Shown: piece by piece, positions 1-7,111 of the stretch | Layout: the number at the start of each line of letters is the position of its first letter | How positions within the stretch are numbered: the first letter of the stretch is position 1 | Source of the DNA: Chloroflexota bacterium | Lineage (GTDB): Bacteria > Chloroflexota > Anaerolineae > Anaerolineales > Anaerolineaceae | Direction of reading: 5' to 3' | Assembly (NCBI GenBank): GCA_023434145.1 | Contig: JAEYTI010000035.1 | Span: 1-31,737, forward strand | DNA length: 31,737 nucleotides | Notes under the pieces: model-generated | What the model was told of the DNA's origin: nothing | The model's database searches: none | What the model saw: only the letters and a program-made list of their open reading frames with translations | Position numbers and translations under genes: made by a program

Positions 1-1
1 T

Positions 2-42
2 AGCGCCTTTGAAAGAATCTGCCCGATTCTTTCAAAGGCGCT
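2..42. repeat. Perfect 18-bp inverted repeat (hairpin)
   Basis: Arms at 2-19 and 25-42 are exact reverse complements around a 5-nt loop (TGCCC). It lies downstream of the minus-strand CBASS operon, so it could be its terminator, but the bases that would hold the U-tract are off the window edge. On the plus strand no clean T-run follows it. Confidence 0.8.
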
Positions 43-61
43 TTACCTTTGTAAAATTCCT

Positions 62-304
62 TCAAATCTTTTTTCCTGTATTAGCAACTTGCACACTAAA
101 CCTACAGTCTACGGATTGAGGTCGTCCAAGCATCATCCAAGACAACCGCACCACGCCATTCCACCAGGCATTCGATACCTGGTACCAGTGCGTGTTGGTT
201 AAGCCACTAAGGTACAAATATCTTAAAAAGCCAGAGATAGATATAAATTCATGATATTCCAGTGAGCCGTAAAACCTCGGCGCACAACTAATCAGGATTA
301 ACAG
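62..304 (-). pseudogene. Degenerate C-terminal copy of the 4642-5115 membrane-protein gene
   Basis: An 80-codon open frame ends at the stop at 62-64 and is closed upstream by a TAA at 305-307. Its last ~50 residues match the C-terminus of the protein at 4642-5115: shared GL-NT-WY-V, WWN, RLSW, MLG and PQSV-CRF blocks, about two-thirds identical over the final 35 positions, and visible DNA similarity as well. No in-frame ATG, GTG or TTG precedes the conserved part, and the N-terminal hydrophobic helix is missing. I read it as a truncated paralogue left by duplication or recombination. Use of a CTG start cannot be excluded but is unlikely. Confidence 0.7.
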
Positions 305-342
305 TTATCGGAAGTCTCCTCAGCTTGAAAATGTATTTTCCT

Positions 343-504
343 TTACCCTCGTATAGAGCGAACAAATAAGCGGAAACAGACCCAGATAACAAAGGGCCCA
401 CCAATCAGAACTACCTTGTCGATAAGCGTATGGTCGCCGCCATAAGTAGCCAGAAACCCTAAGAGGGTAAACCCTGTAACCAGTCTTTGCTCAGCATTCT
501 TCAT
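343..504 (-). CDS. Small two-helix membrane protein (53 aa), last gene of the CBASS operon
   Basis: This short frame starts with ATG at 504 and ends with TAA at 343. A good Shine-Dalgarno (AAAAGGAG) sits about 9 nt upstream of the ATG. It begins 30 nt after the stop of the E2-like gene on the same strand, so it is probably cotranscribed with the CBASS genes. The protein starts MKNAEQRLVTG and has two hydrophobic stretches, about residues 9-22 and 31-48, joined by a short polar loop (YGGDHTLIDK), with basic residues at the C-terminus. No family is recognised. It could be an accessory membrane component of the defence operon or an unrelated passenger. The clear RBS makes it more likely real than chance. 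Confidence 0.6.
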   Translation of the reverse strand: MKNAEQRLVTGFTLLGFLATYGGDHTLIDKVVLIGGPFVIWVCFRLFVRSIRG

Positions 505-534
505 AGCACCTTACTCCTTTTAAAATCATGCCTG

Positions 535-1194
535 TCAGTGTGAGAACTTCACCAGGTTATCAACCAGGTATTCATATTCGTATAAAAACGCGGATGGCGA
601 TTGCACTTTTATCATAGTGGCCAGCTGCGGACCGTGACAGTCACGAATTCGCTTGCGACTCTCACATGGGCATTTGGCATGTCCGCCAAACTTTCCACTT
701 GCCAATATTCTTAGTAAACCGAGTGTGGCTTTGGGGGTCGCAACCCGAAAGTAATCTCGATAGTATTCAAGTATTCCTTGTGCTCCGTGGGGAAGTTCTC
801 CAAACGGCAATGGACCGTGCTTTCTTTTGTAGCTATAAGAATATAAGTACGGCAGCACACACCGATTGACGAATCCTAACAATGTTGGTTCGATTTGAAA
901 TGCTTTGCGTACTGCAAATCGCGCCCCTAAGCACAATGATTGGTTTGTGTAATGGTGAAAATCTTTTGGAATTCGTCCTCCTGTTTCCTGGACTGTGGGG
1001 AGCGTGCCAGGATAGTCTTCGGGAATAGTGACTTTGATTGTGTACGTATCCTCTATCACTTGGCCAGAATACTCTCCCAGAAAATGCAGTTTTCCCTCTA
1101 TCCAAAAAGAGCCCCCGGCATTGCACTGTAGATGCATATCCGGATAAGCTTCTTTTAGAAGTTGGTAGTGCTGATATACAAGTACTGCACCCAC
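535..1194 (-). CDS. cap2: E2-like conjugating enzyme with C-terminal SEC-C-like motif (CBASS Cap2-type, E2 only)
   Basis: The 219-aa protein has the layout of the prokaryotic ubiquitin-E2-like proteins found in type II CBASS. A beta-meander with the YPG/TLP turn typical of E2 folds is at about 55-66, followed by an HHYTNQSLCLG segment whose Cys88 is the expected catalytic cysteine. Near the C-terminus CPC (175-177) and DCHG (185-188) form a SEC-C-like zinc-knuckle signature. No E1 domain is fused, and no separate E1 or JAB peptidase (Cap3) is present, which matches the short form of type II CBASS. In that form E2 acts on the CD-NTase C-terminus (family knowledge). The start is a GTG at 1194, 5 nt beyond the CD-NTase stop; an ATG at 1199 is in the wrong frame. 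Translation is probably coupled to the CD-NTase. Confidence 0.78.
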   Translation of the reverse strand: MGAVLVYQHYQLLKEAYPDMHLQCNAGGSFWIEGKLHFLGEYSGQVIEDTYTIKVTIPEDYPGTLPTVQETGGRIPKDFHHYTNQSLCLGARFAVRKAFQIEPTLLGFVNRCVLPYLYSYSYKRKHGPLPFGELPHGAQGILEYYRDYFRVATPKATLGLLRILASGKFGGHAKCPCESRKRIRDCHGPQLATMIKVQSPSAFLYEYEYLVDNLVKFSH

Positions 1195-1198
1195 GGCA

Positions 1199-2383
1199 TT
1201 ACTCGCCCCACGGTTGATTGGGAATTATCGCAACCGGAGAGGGTTTTGTAGGACGGGGTGATACACTGCCTGCTGTGCGTTTTGCGCCTGCTTCCTTGAA
1301 CCGGTTTATAGACATGTTCGAGACCCGCTCCCCAAACAAAGACGAGAGCAGCTGCCGTTGAGCTTCTACATCATCACAAGTGAGTATTCGGTATACATCG
1401 GTTTTCACCTGATTCAGCCACTGGCGAAACTTCTTCTCGCGTTCCGGGTGGTCTTTATCCTGCCACCGTTCCGCAAAATTCTCAGCTGGATCAACCGGAT
1501 TAGCAACCCATGGTACACCATTGCGCACTTCGATGAAGGTGGGCATGTTTTCAACCATGCTTATAAGCGCAACCGTCAAATCGGCCTCATCGGTGTACGC
1601 CCGTGCAGCTAATGTGGTGATGATGATTGACGCCGGTTTATTGTCGGGATCATTTTGAAACATGATATCCCTATGCCGTTTGAGAAGTTGAATGGATCGT
1701 TGGAGTGGAGTTCTCACTTCGTATTCCGGCACATCGTCAATTTGTGCCTTATACGTTTCAGCCAGGTTCCGGCGCATTTTCTCAAACTGTACGGTCATGC
1801 GCTCTTTAAACCAGGCAGCATAGCCTTTTGGATTGCACCCGGGCCATTCTGAAGTGATCCGTTCATAGTCCGGCCGAGTGTTATCGGTGATGGCAATGCT
1901 GGTTTCGGCCAATCGCTGTGGTACTCCCCGCTCTTTAAGTACGACGAATGTGCTACGATCGGGCACTGCGGGGAGAATGTCCATATGAAATTGTGCTCCA
2001 TCCGCATACAACAGAGTCCAGCAGCGCCTGCCCTCTTCATCCAGCATATGCTTGTAAATCTGATGTTCCTTCAAACGGGCGCCGACCAATTCTTTCAACT
2101 GCTTTTGGGTGAGCTTTTCCTTTTCAATGAATAGCTCAAAAACAAGATCCAGATCATAATCGTCTGCGTCACTCAGTGGTTTCACCACGATTCCCAAAAG
2201 AAATGATCCCTGCGGATATATGCGAGGAGAAAACCGAGCCAGTGGCGAACTCCCCTCTCCCAACCACTCGCCAACAGCCTTGTATTTCGCCTCCGCTTCT
2301 TTGAAGCAGGTGTCGGAGATATCGAGACCTTTCGCAATCTCGTTAAGAATAAAGCTAAGGTCTTCGTGCTTGATGGTTATCAT
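1199..2383 (-). CDS. cdnX: CD-NTase (cyclic oligonucleotide synthase) of a CBASS system
   Basis: This 394-aa enzyme has the nucleotidyltransferase core of cGAS/DncV-like proteins: a PQGS motif (Gly59-Ser60), Asp77 and Asp79 in DYDLDL, and a third Asp135 in FHMDILP. The complete triad suggests it is catalytically active and makes a cyclic di- or trinucleotide on phage sensing. The product cannot be read from sequence. The helical C-terminal half is typical of SMODS proteins, and the tail is Pro/Lys-rich and ends in W-G-E. Its ATG (2383) overlaps the effector stop by ATGA, so the two are translationally coupled. The tail matters because E2-type CBASS proteins conjugate the CD-NTase C-terminus, usually a small residue; here Glu follows Gly. 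The symbol is generic; the clade was not determined. Confidence 0.88.
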   Translation of the reverse strand: MITIKHEDLSFILNEIAKGLDISDTCFKEAEAKYKAVGEWLGEGSSPLARFSPRIYPQGSFLLGIVVKPLSDADDYDLDLVFELFIEKEKLTQKQLKELVGARLKEHQIYKHMLDEEGRRCWTLLYADGAQFHMDILPAVPDRSTFVVLKERGVPQRLAETSIAITDNTRPDYERITSEWPGCNPKGYAAWFKERMTVQFEKMRRNLAETYKAQIDDVPEYEVRTPLQRSIQLLKRHRDIMFQNDPDNKPASIIITTLAARAYTDEADLTVALISMVENMPTFIEVRNGVPWVANPVDPAENFAERWQDKDHPEREKKFRQWLNQVKTDVYRILTCDDVEAQRQLLSSLFGERVSNMSINRFKEAGAKRTAGSVSPRPTKPSPVAIIPNQPWGE

Positions 2384-3519
2384 AGACGATCATCTCCTAA
2401 ACGTAATGTCGGTAAAAATCCTCCGTTTTTACGATTTTGCTCGTAGATAAGAAACGGGAGGTCTGCCTTGGGTTGTCGTACCCGCCCTATTTCGACGGCC
2501 ACGGATACGGGAACGGCTGGGAACAAATGGATTGTGGCGTGCTCTCCGTGAATGGCTTTGATGCGGTTGAGAAGCAAGCGGAATTCCTGTCGGAACAACT
2601 GCAACTGGGCACGGCTTTTGAGAAAATCATTGCTGGGGTTAGCAATCGTCATTTCCCATTCGGAATACGGCTGATCCCCGAGAGTTGCCGCAATGCGCTG
2701 GCTGTCGATTGTTGCGCTCAAGGAAAGTTTTAAGGCCACAACTGCATGCCGACTGGAAGCTTCATGGATGTGGTATGCGAACTATTCGGGACCGATTTGC
2801 CAATCCCAGGAAGGTGGCTCGCGATGGAGCTGGTATACATCGGCTGGAACTATGTCCGCCAGTAATGAGCCCAACTTAATCAGCAATGGCTGCGGGGCGA
2901 AAGCGAACACAGAAAAGTGGTTGCGGCCCGTACTGCTGTCAAGGACAGGTTTTACCTTGTGATCAAAATTGCGCTTCAGATTTTCTGCTTCCAGTTCCCA
3001 GAATTCTTTTTCGCAGTCCTCAAACCGGCTGTTGGATAACCCTAATTCTATGGGCAATGCGTCCGCTGGATAACGGATCGGATTCATCGCCACTAGCGCA
3101 TCCTGAAAATCGATTTTCGGTTGAAATGTTCCCACGCAACCACGGTAAATGATCACGTGGCTGGTTTTATCCTGGGTGATCGCAGTGAGCCGTTCAATCC
3201 GCGCCTCGTGAGCCTTTTTCATCTGCCGCAAGGCCTCTACGCTGTAGGTTCGTGTGATCGTATCAATCATGCGATGGTGCGTATGACACATGAGCATGAG
3301 ATTATTGGCGTCGTTGCGATATTCATACGATAGTACAATGTCGCCTCTGGGACCATCCGGGCTATCACCGATAATATGAGCCACATCGGCAAAATTCATT
3401 TCTAATTTGGTGAGTCCATCTCGCCATAGTGGCTGGTTACACCCATCAAACTCGCACCGCCCTGCCGACCGTGCCCACAACAAACACTTTACTGGTTCCG
3501 AAATTCTGGTATTCGACAT
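2380..3519 (-). pseudogene. cap5: Cap5-type HNH-SAVED effector nuclease interrupted by one in-frame amber codon
   Basis: Reading 3519 to 2380 in a single frame gives 380 codons, a normal Cap5 length, but codon 246 is TAG (2782-2784). The N-terminal half (245 aa) is an HNH nuclease: Cys22, Cys27, the DVAH motif with His48, and an NLMLMCHTHH block (73-82). The SAVED domain starts around residue 140, is cut at SWDWQIGPE, resumes in the same frame, and ends with the classic C-terminal signature (LFPAVP, VEIGR, PFLIYEQ). Normally SAVED binds the CBASS nucleotide and switches on DNA cleavage. Here only a nuclease with half a sensor would be made unless the amber is read through. A downstream ORF with an internal start could make the remaining SAVED fragment. 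A good SD (AGGAAGGA) precedes the ATG. Sequencing error is possible. Confidence 0.85.
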
Positions 3520-3559
3520 TCGTCCTTCCTGGTAAATTCATGGTAAGTAATCTGGTTTA

Positions 3560-3588
3560 AGTATAGTCATTAAGAAGCGGGTTGTCAA
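3560..3588 (-). promoter_or_regulatory. Promoter of the CBASS operon
   Basis: Read on the minus strand, TTGACA (3583-3588), a 17-bp spacer and TATACT (3560-3565) form an almost ideal sigma-70-type promoter. Transcription would start near 3553, about 34 nt before the effector ATG. Confidence 0.75.
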
Positions 3589-3628
3589 TATAAATCACGG
3601 TATTTTAAGGTATGTCATTTTCGCTAAC

Positions 3629-3644
3629 ATGTGGTAAATCACAT
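3629..3644. promoter_or_regulatory. Candidate CapH operator
   Basis: ATGTG-gtaaat-CACAT is a perfect 5-bp inverted repeat that touches the -35 box of the rightward promoter. The spacing suits a dimeric HTH repressor. Related GGTAAAT and TAAATCAC words recur at 3530-3545 and 3591-3600. Binding is inferred only. Confidence 0.4.
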
Positions 3645-3671
3645 TGACGACGACTCACAAATGGATATAAT
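3644..3671 (+). promoter_or_regulatory. Promoter of the HTH repressor/metallopeptidase pair
   Basis: TTGACG (3644-3649), a 16-bp spacer and TATAAT (3666-3671) form a near-consensus promoter pointing to the repressor gene, leaving a leader of roughly 35 nt. It diverges from the CBASS promoter, with about 55 bp between the two -35 boxes. Confidence 0.75.
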
Positions 3672-3713
3672 TATCTTAGGGAAATTATTAATTTATTGAA
3701 AAGGGCTCACCCA

Positions 3714-4031
3714 ATGTTCCTCCCCACTGACCAGTTGTATAAAACTATAGGAGAAAACATTCAACGAGTGCGATCTACACGGAATATGAGTCAAGAGGAA
3801 CTGGCTCAAAAAGTGGATTTGGTTCGTACGTCGATTACGAACATCGAAAAAGGGAAACAAAAGATCCAAATACACACCCTTTTTCAAATTGCATCAGCTC
3901 TAGGAGTATTGGTCACTGATCTACTGCCCGCTGGAACTGCTCAGCCTCCCGATATTGATAAGTTACTTGAACAGCAGTCGCTCCACGAAGACTCACGGGA
4001 TGCAGTTCTGCGGGTCCTAGGGAAAAAATAA
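3714..4031 (+). CDS. capH: XRE-type HTH repressor, CapH-like
   Basis: A 105-aa protein with a Cro/CI-type helix-turn-helix (about residues 10-65; MSQEELAQKV and RTSITNIEKGK are the recognisable helices) and a short C-terminal tail. I chose the ATG at 3714, not the in-frame TTG at 3696, because AAAAGGG lies at a good distance before the ATG. It is followed 19 nt later by an ImmA/IrrE-type peptidase. A small HTH protein paired with such a peptidase next to CBASS is the CapH/CapP arrangement, in which CapH represses CBASS and is cleaved by CapP after DNA damage. Here it diverges from the effector gene, well placed to shut both promoters. The role is inferred from family and context. Confidence 0.8.
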   Translation: MFLPTDQLYKTIGENIQRVRSTRNMSQEELAQKVDLVRTSITNIEKGKQKIQIHTLFQIASALGVLVTDLLPAGTAQPPDIDKLLEQQSLHEDSRDAVLRVLGKK

Positions 4032-4050
4032 CCAACAAGGAGGAATCATT

Positions 4051-4584
4051 ATGATACGACGTCAGAAAAAGATTCAAAGCATAGTTGAAAAACTGCTATC
4101 AGACGCAATGATTTATTTTCCTCATGTAGATGTTGAGAAAATTGCGAGAAATCTGAATATTCAGATAAAACTAGAAGATTTAAAGGATGTGTCGGGATTA
4201 ATTTATCGGGATGGTATGCAAGTTATTATTGGGGTTAATTCACATCACGGTGAGAACAGACAGCGATTTACTATTGCTCATGAACTTGGTCATTTCTTTT
4301 TGCATTCGCAAAACCCCCTATTTATCGATAAAAATACCGATCATAGTTTTTCCATTAAATTAAGAAATCATGTTTCATCGGAAGCAGTTAGCCTAGAAGA
4401 AATTGAAGCAAACGCTTTCGCTGCTGAATTGTTAATGCCTACTCACCTTATAGCAGAAGCCGTGAAACATGTGAACACAGATGATTTAGACGAAATAATT
4501 GAACAACTGGCCGCCCAGTTCAAAGTGAGTAATCAGGCCATGACCATTCGTCTTTCCAATTTGGGCTTCTTTCAAGAAATGTAG
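4051..4584 (+). CDS. capP: ImmA/IrrE-family zinc metallopeptidase, CapP-like
   Basis: The 177-aa protein carries the gluzincin signature HELGH (77-81) and a likely third ligand Glu119 in the EEIEANAFAAELLMP block, both standard for ImmA/IrrE peptidases. A C-terminal helical segment (VSNQAMTIRLSNLGF) matches the usual end of this family. A strong SD (AAGGAGG) precedes the ATG. Known relatives cleave a partner HTH repressor in response to ssDNA or DNA damage, so its probable substrate is the product of the gene just upstream. It has no extra sensor domain. An alternative is that the pair is a phage-type ImmA/ImmR switch of the surrounding element that happens to face the CBASS operon. Confidence 0.82.
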   Translation: MIRRQKKIQSIVEKLLSDAMIYFPHVDVEKIARNLNIQIKLEDLKDVSGLIYRDGMQVIIGVNSHHGENRQRFTIAHELGHFFLHSQNPLFIDKNTDHSFSIKLRNHVSSEAVSLEEIEANAFAAELLMPTHLIAEAVKHVNTDDLDEIIEQLAAQFKVSNQAMTIRLSNLGFFQEM

Positions 4585-4641
4585 ATGTATGAGAAATAAT
4601 CTAGCAGTTTCTATAAAGGCACTTCACCTTATTAAGGTTTT

Positions 4642-5115
4642 CTATAGTTGGTTTTTGTAATCGGCGACTGGCCTAAACCTACAGCCTACGGATTGCGGTT
4701 TTCCAAGCATCGTCCAAGATAATCGCTCTACGACATTCCACCACACATCCGGCACCCGATACCAAGGAGTGTTGGCTAAGCCAGTGGGAATATCTGGATC
4801 CGGCGCCGAAACCCGATCCAGAAAGCCACCCGGATGAATTGCGATGTCCGTATAGACGGCCGAATAGATGGGCCCAAGAACGCCCAAAGAAACGAACATA
4901 CCCCAGCCGCATTGCGATGGCTCAACAACTTTCGCGGCTTCTACCCGGTCCTTCATAAACTCAAAATAAGTTATTCCGGCTGGCGCGCCCGGCACATCCA
5001 TCGGTTGATTTCCCTTGTATGCGATGAACAGGATCGCGAGGCAAAGCAAAAGAAAGACAGCAGCCTTGATCACACGAAGCACCAAACCAATCAAAAACAG
5101 AAACCCCTTGATCAC
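4642..5115 (-). CDS. Hypothetical membrane-anchored protein (157 aa)
   Basis: The N-terminus is a long hydrophobic stretch (about residues 4-33) that should span the membrane once or twice, followed by a soluble domain rich in Trp, Pro and Gly. The C-terminal block (GLANTPWYRV, VWWNVVERLSW, LGKPQSVGCRF) is shared with the degenerate copy at 62-304. Its ATG overlaps the stop of the upstream ribbon-helix-helix-like gene by ATGA, so the pair is one operon. It converges with the peptidase gene across 57 bp. I do not recognise the family and assign no function. Confidence 0.7.
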   Translation of the reverse strand: MIKGFLFLIGLVLRVIKAAVFLLLCLAILFIAYKGNQPMDVPGAPAGITYFEFMKDRVEAAKVVEPSQCGWGMFVSLGVLGPIYSAVYTDIAIHPGGFLDRVSAPDPDIPTGLANTPWYRVPDVWWNVVERLSWTMLGKPQSVGCRFRPVADYKNQL

Positions 5116-5342
5116 TCCTGATTCTCCTTTTTCACCTTGTACTCATTCTCGGGATTTATCCTCTCAGCGATCACCAGGTTTCCAAACCGGATCTCTTCAC
5201 GATACATTCTGTCTACAGCGATCTCCACTACATCGCTTTCACTTCGTCCCATTGCGCTTGACAATTCCCTCAGCTGCCTAACTCCCTCGGAGCTGATACG
5301 AAAGGATCTAACCGGTTTCGATGAAGAATTCTTTCTTGGCAT
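5112..5342 (-). CDS. Small ribbon-helix-helix-like DNA-binding protein
   Basis: The 76-aa protein starts at the ATG at 5342, which has a perfect SD (AAGGAGG); frames further upstream lack one. A basic N-terminus (MPRKNSSSKPVRSFRIS) is followed by a short beta-like strand and two predicted helices (EGVRQLRELSSAMGRSESDV, then VEIAVDRMYREE), the pattern of ribbon-helix-helix proteins. It is coupled by ATGA to the membrane protein that follows. Its promoter carries a CAATGTCAATG box that recurs as CATTGACAATG at the divergent ATPase promoter, which suggests that it controls both directions. The family call rests on pattern only. Confidence 0.6.
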   Translation of the reverse strand: MPRKNSSSKPVRSFRISSEGVRQLRELSSAMGRSESDVVEIAVDRMYREEIRFGNLVIAERINPENEYKVKKENQE

Positions 5343-5361
5343 TGTTTCCTCCTTATAATTA

Positions 5362-5390
5362 ATAGTAATACACTTGTATTTCAATGTCAA
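5362..5390 (-). promoter_or_regulatory. Promoter of the ribbon-helix-helix/membrane-protein operon
   Basis: Minus-strand TTGACA (5385-5390), 17-bp spacer and TACTAT (5362-5367). The -35 box lies in CAATGTCAATG (5382-5392), similar to the palindrome at the opposite promoter. Confidence 0.55.
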
Positions 5391-5420
5391 TGCGCACTCG
5401 ATTTATTTCATAATAAGTTT

Positions 5421-5450
5421 CATTGACAATGAAAAGATTTGCGCTATAAT
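5421..5450 (+). promoter_or_regulatory. Consensus promoter with palindromic operator, apparently giving a leaderless mRNA
   Basis: TTGACA (5423-5428), 16-bp spacer and TATAAT (5445-5450) match sigma-70 consensus in all 12 positions. The -35 lies inside the palindrome CATTG-A-CAATG (5421-5431). Transcription should start about 7 nt after the -10 box, which is the A of the ATG at 5457; no SD precedes that ATG. Confidence 0.75.
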
Positions 5451-5456
5451 TTCATT

Positions 5457-6746
5457 ATGAGTGAAAACAATTGGCGATCAAGATGGTCAACCGAGCAGGT
5501 TCGCGCTATGCTTTTGGAGCAATTTCAGGCATTTTGGCAGCGGGATACCGGTATTGAACGGGAGAAATTAGCCGAAATCGATAAAGCAGCCAGTGTTCCC
5601 TATGCTGTCATTGTTTCAGGGCTGCGCCGTGTTGGCAAATCTACCCTACTTGCCCAGGTGGCCCACCGTTTAGGGGAAGATGCGTTTTATTACATCAACT
5701 TTGAGGACGATCGCTTCCTGGGTTTTCGTGCCGAAGACGCGGACGATCTATACCAAATGCTCGTAGAAGTATTTGGCGAACGGAAAATTTTTATCATTGA
5801 TGAAATTCAAAACATCCCTGGTTGGGAGCATTTTGTTCGTCGCTTCATGGACCTGGGGTTGAAGTTCTATATTACTGGATCCAATGCTTCCCTATTAAGC
5901 CGGGAGCTCGGAACGCGCCTCACCGGTCGATACATTCCCATCGAGCTGTTTCCATTCTCATTTACTGAGTATCTCAAGTTTCAAGACGAGCCAATTCCCG
6001 ATCTCACCCGGATGACGACTGTGGAGAGAGCGCGTTTGAAAGCAGCGATGAATGCTTATCTGCAGGCTGGCGGTATCCCGGATGCATTGAAATACCCTGA
6101 ACTGCCCTTACTTCGAACTCTGTATGATGATGTGCTGTATCGGGATATCGCAACCCGCCATCGCATTGACGCTGTTACCGCCCTGAAGGAACTGGCCTTT
6201 TACCTGATTAGTAATCCTGCCAGCCTGGTTTCGTTTAATAAGCTGAAAGAGCAGCTTAAATTGGGCAGCGTCAATACCATCAGCAGTTACATTGATTACA
6301 TGGAAAACAGCTGGCTGATCTTTGCGTTAAATCTTTACGATTTCTCGGTAAAGCGCCAGCAGATTGCACCCAAGAAGATTTTCTGCATAGATACAGGCCT
6401 ACCCAACACGGTTGGCTTCAACTTCTCCCCCAATACAGGTAAGCTTCTGGAGAATCTGGTGTTCCTCACCTTACGCCGGCAGACACGAGAAATTTACTAT
6501 TACACCACGCCAGCCGGTTATGAAGTGGATTTCTATCTACCAGAAAAGCGGCAGTTGATACAGGTGGCGCAGCATCTTGAGAACCCATCAACGCGTTACC
6601 GGGAGGTCCGGGCTTTGGAAGATGCGGTCAAGGGTGTGAACACCCAGAGTGCGCTTATTTTGTCGGATGCTAACGATGAAGGATTTGAAATCAACGGAAT
6701 TCCGGTGAAGATTGTGTCTGTATCAGAGTGGATGATTTCCCAATAA
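5457..6746 (+). CDS. ATP-binding protein of the AAA_14/DUF4143 type
   Basis: The 429-aa protein has a Walker A motif (GLRRVGKST, about residues 55-63), Walker B (IFIIDEIQN with Asp115-Glu116), a sensor-1-like YITGSNASLLS segment and the FPFSFTEYL sequence typical of this family. The C-terminal part has the VDFYLPEKRQLIQV segment of the DUF4143 domain, which resembles a nuclease-like fold. These ATPases are common in bacteria and archaea, often in variable loci, and their job is largely unknown. I use the ATG at 5457 because the promoter points exactly to it; an in-frame TTG at 5439 lies upstream of the predicted transcript start. Confidence 0.85.
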   Translation: MSENNWRSRWSTEQVRAMLLEQFQAFWQRDTGIEREKLAEIDKAASVPYAVIVSGLRRVGKSTLLAQVAHRLGEDAFYYINFEDDRFLGFRAEDADDLYQMLVEVFGERKIFIIDEIQNIPGWEHFVRRFMDLGLKFYITGSNASLLSRELGTRLTGRYIPIELFPFSFTEYLKFQDEPIPDLTRMTTVERARLKAAMNAYLQAGGIPDALKYPELPLLRTLYDDVLYRDIATRHRIDAVTALKELAFYLISNPASLVSFNKLKEQLKLGSVNTISSYIDYMENSWLIFALNLYDFSVKRQQIAPKKIFCIDTGLPNTVGFNFSPNTGKLLENLVFLTLRRQTREIYYYTTPAGYEVDFYLPEKRQLIQVAQHLENPSTRYREVRALEDAVKGVNTQSALILSDANDEGFEINGIPVKIVSVSEWMISQ

Positions 6747-7111
6747 TTTGTATCCCGGGCTACTGCCTTGGGTTCATTTTCTGAGATATGTGTTCAGGCT
6801 ACAAATTCATTATGTCTGCGTACTGGCGTAACCTTATCACTTTTGAATACAGCCGATTTGTTTGGTTGAAAATCGGCTGTTTCAGCCAAAATAAAGAATG
6901 ACGTTGTTGGCTGTACAAATAGTTTTTAGAAGAGAATTATCGTCTTTGTCATAAGATACAACGCAGGTTCTTAGCAATGTATTCTATCCTCACAGGGCAG
7001 TAATGAGGCATAATTAGAGTCTATCAAGGGCAAGTGTAATTCATAGTTAGGCCGCAGAACGCAAATGCTTTTTTGGGATCTCATAATTCTGAAGTTATTG
7101 GAGAATGCAAA
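6747..7111. other. Intergenic region with one hairpin
   Basis: No convincing gene lies in these 365 bases. Besides the hairpin at 6850-6879, it holds AT-rich sequence with weak promoter-like words; none has two well-spaced boxes that I would defend. Confidence 0.5.
6850..6879 (+). terminator. Hairpin, possible terminator
   Basis: CAGCCGATTT (6850-6859) and AAATCGGCTG (6870-6879) form a perfect 10-bp stem with a 10-nt loop, about 100 nt after the ATPase stop. Only TTT follows, so termination would be weak. Confidence 0.4.

Noticed and set aside
1197..1199. ATG in a TAATG overlap at the CD-NTase stop as the start of the E2-like gene
   Set aside because: It is in another frame and leads into sequence without E2 motifs; the E2 frame starts at the GTG at 1194.
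2380..2739. Independent 119-aa gene between effector and CD-NTase
   Set aside because: It is the in-frame end of the SAVED domain after the amber codon, with conserved sequence extending upstream of its first ATG.
2740..2784. Frameshift as the cause of the broken effector
   Set aside because: Both sides read in the same frame; only TAG interrupts it.
4585..4641. Terminator between the convergent CapP-like and membrane-protein genes
   Set aside because: ACCTTATTAAGGT is a palindrome without loop room and lacks a proper T-run.
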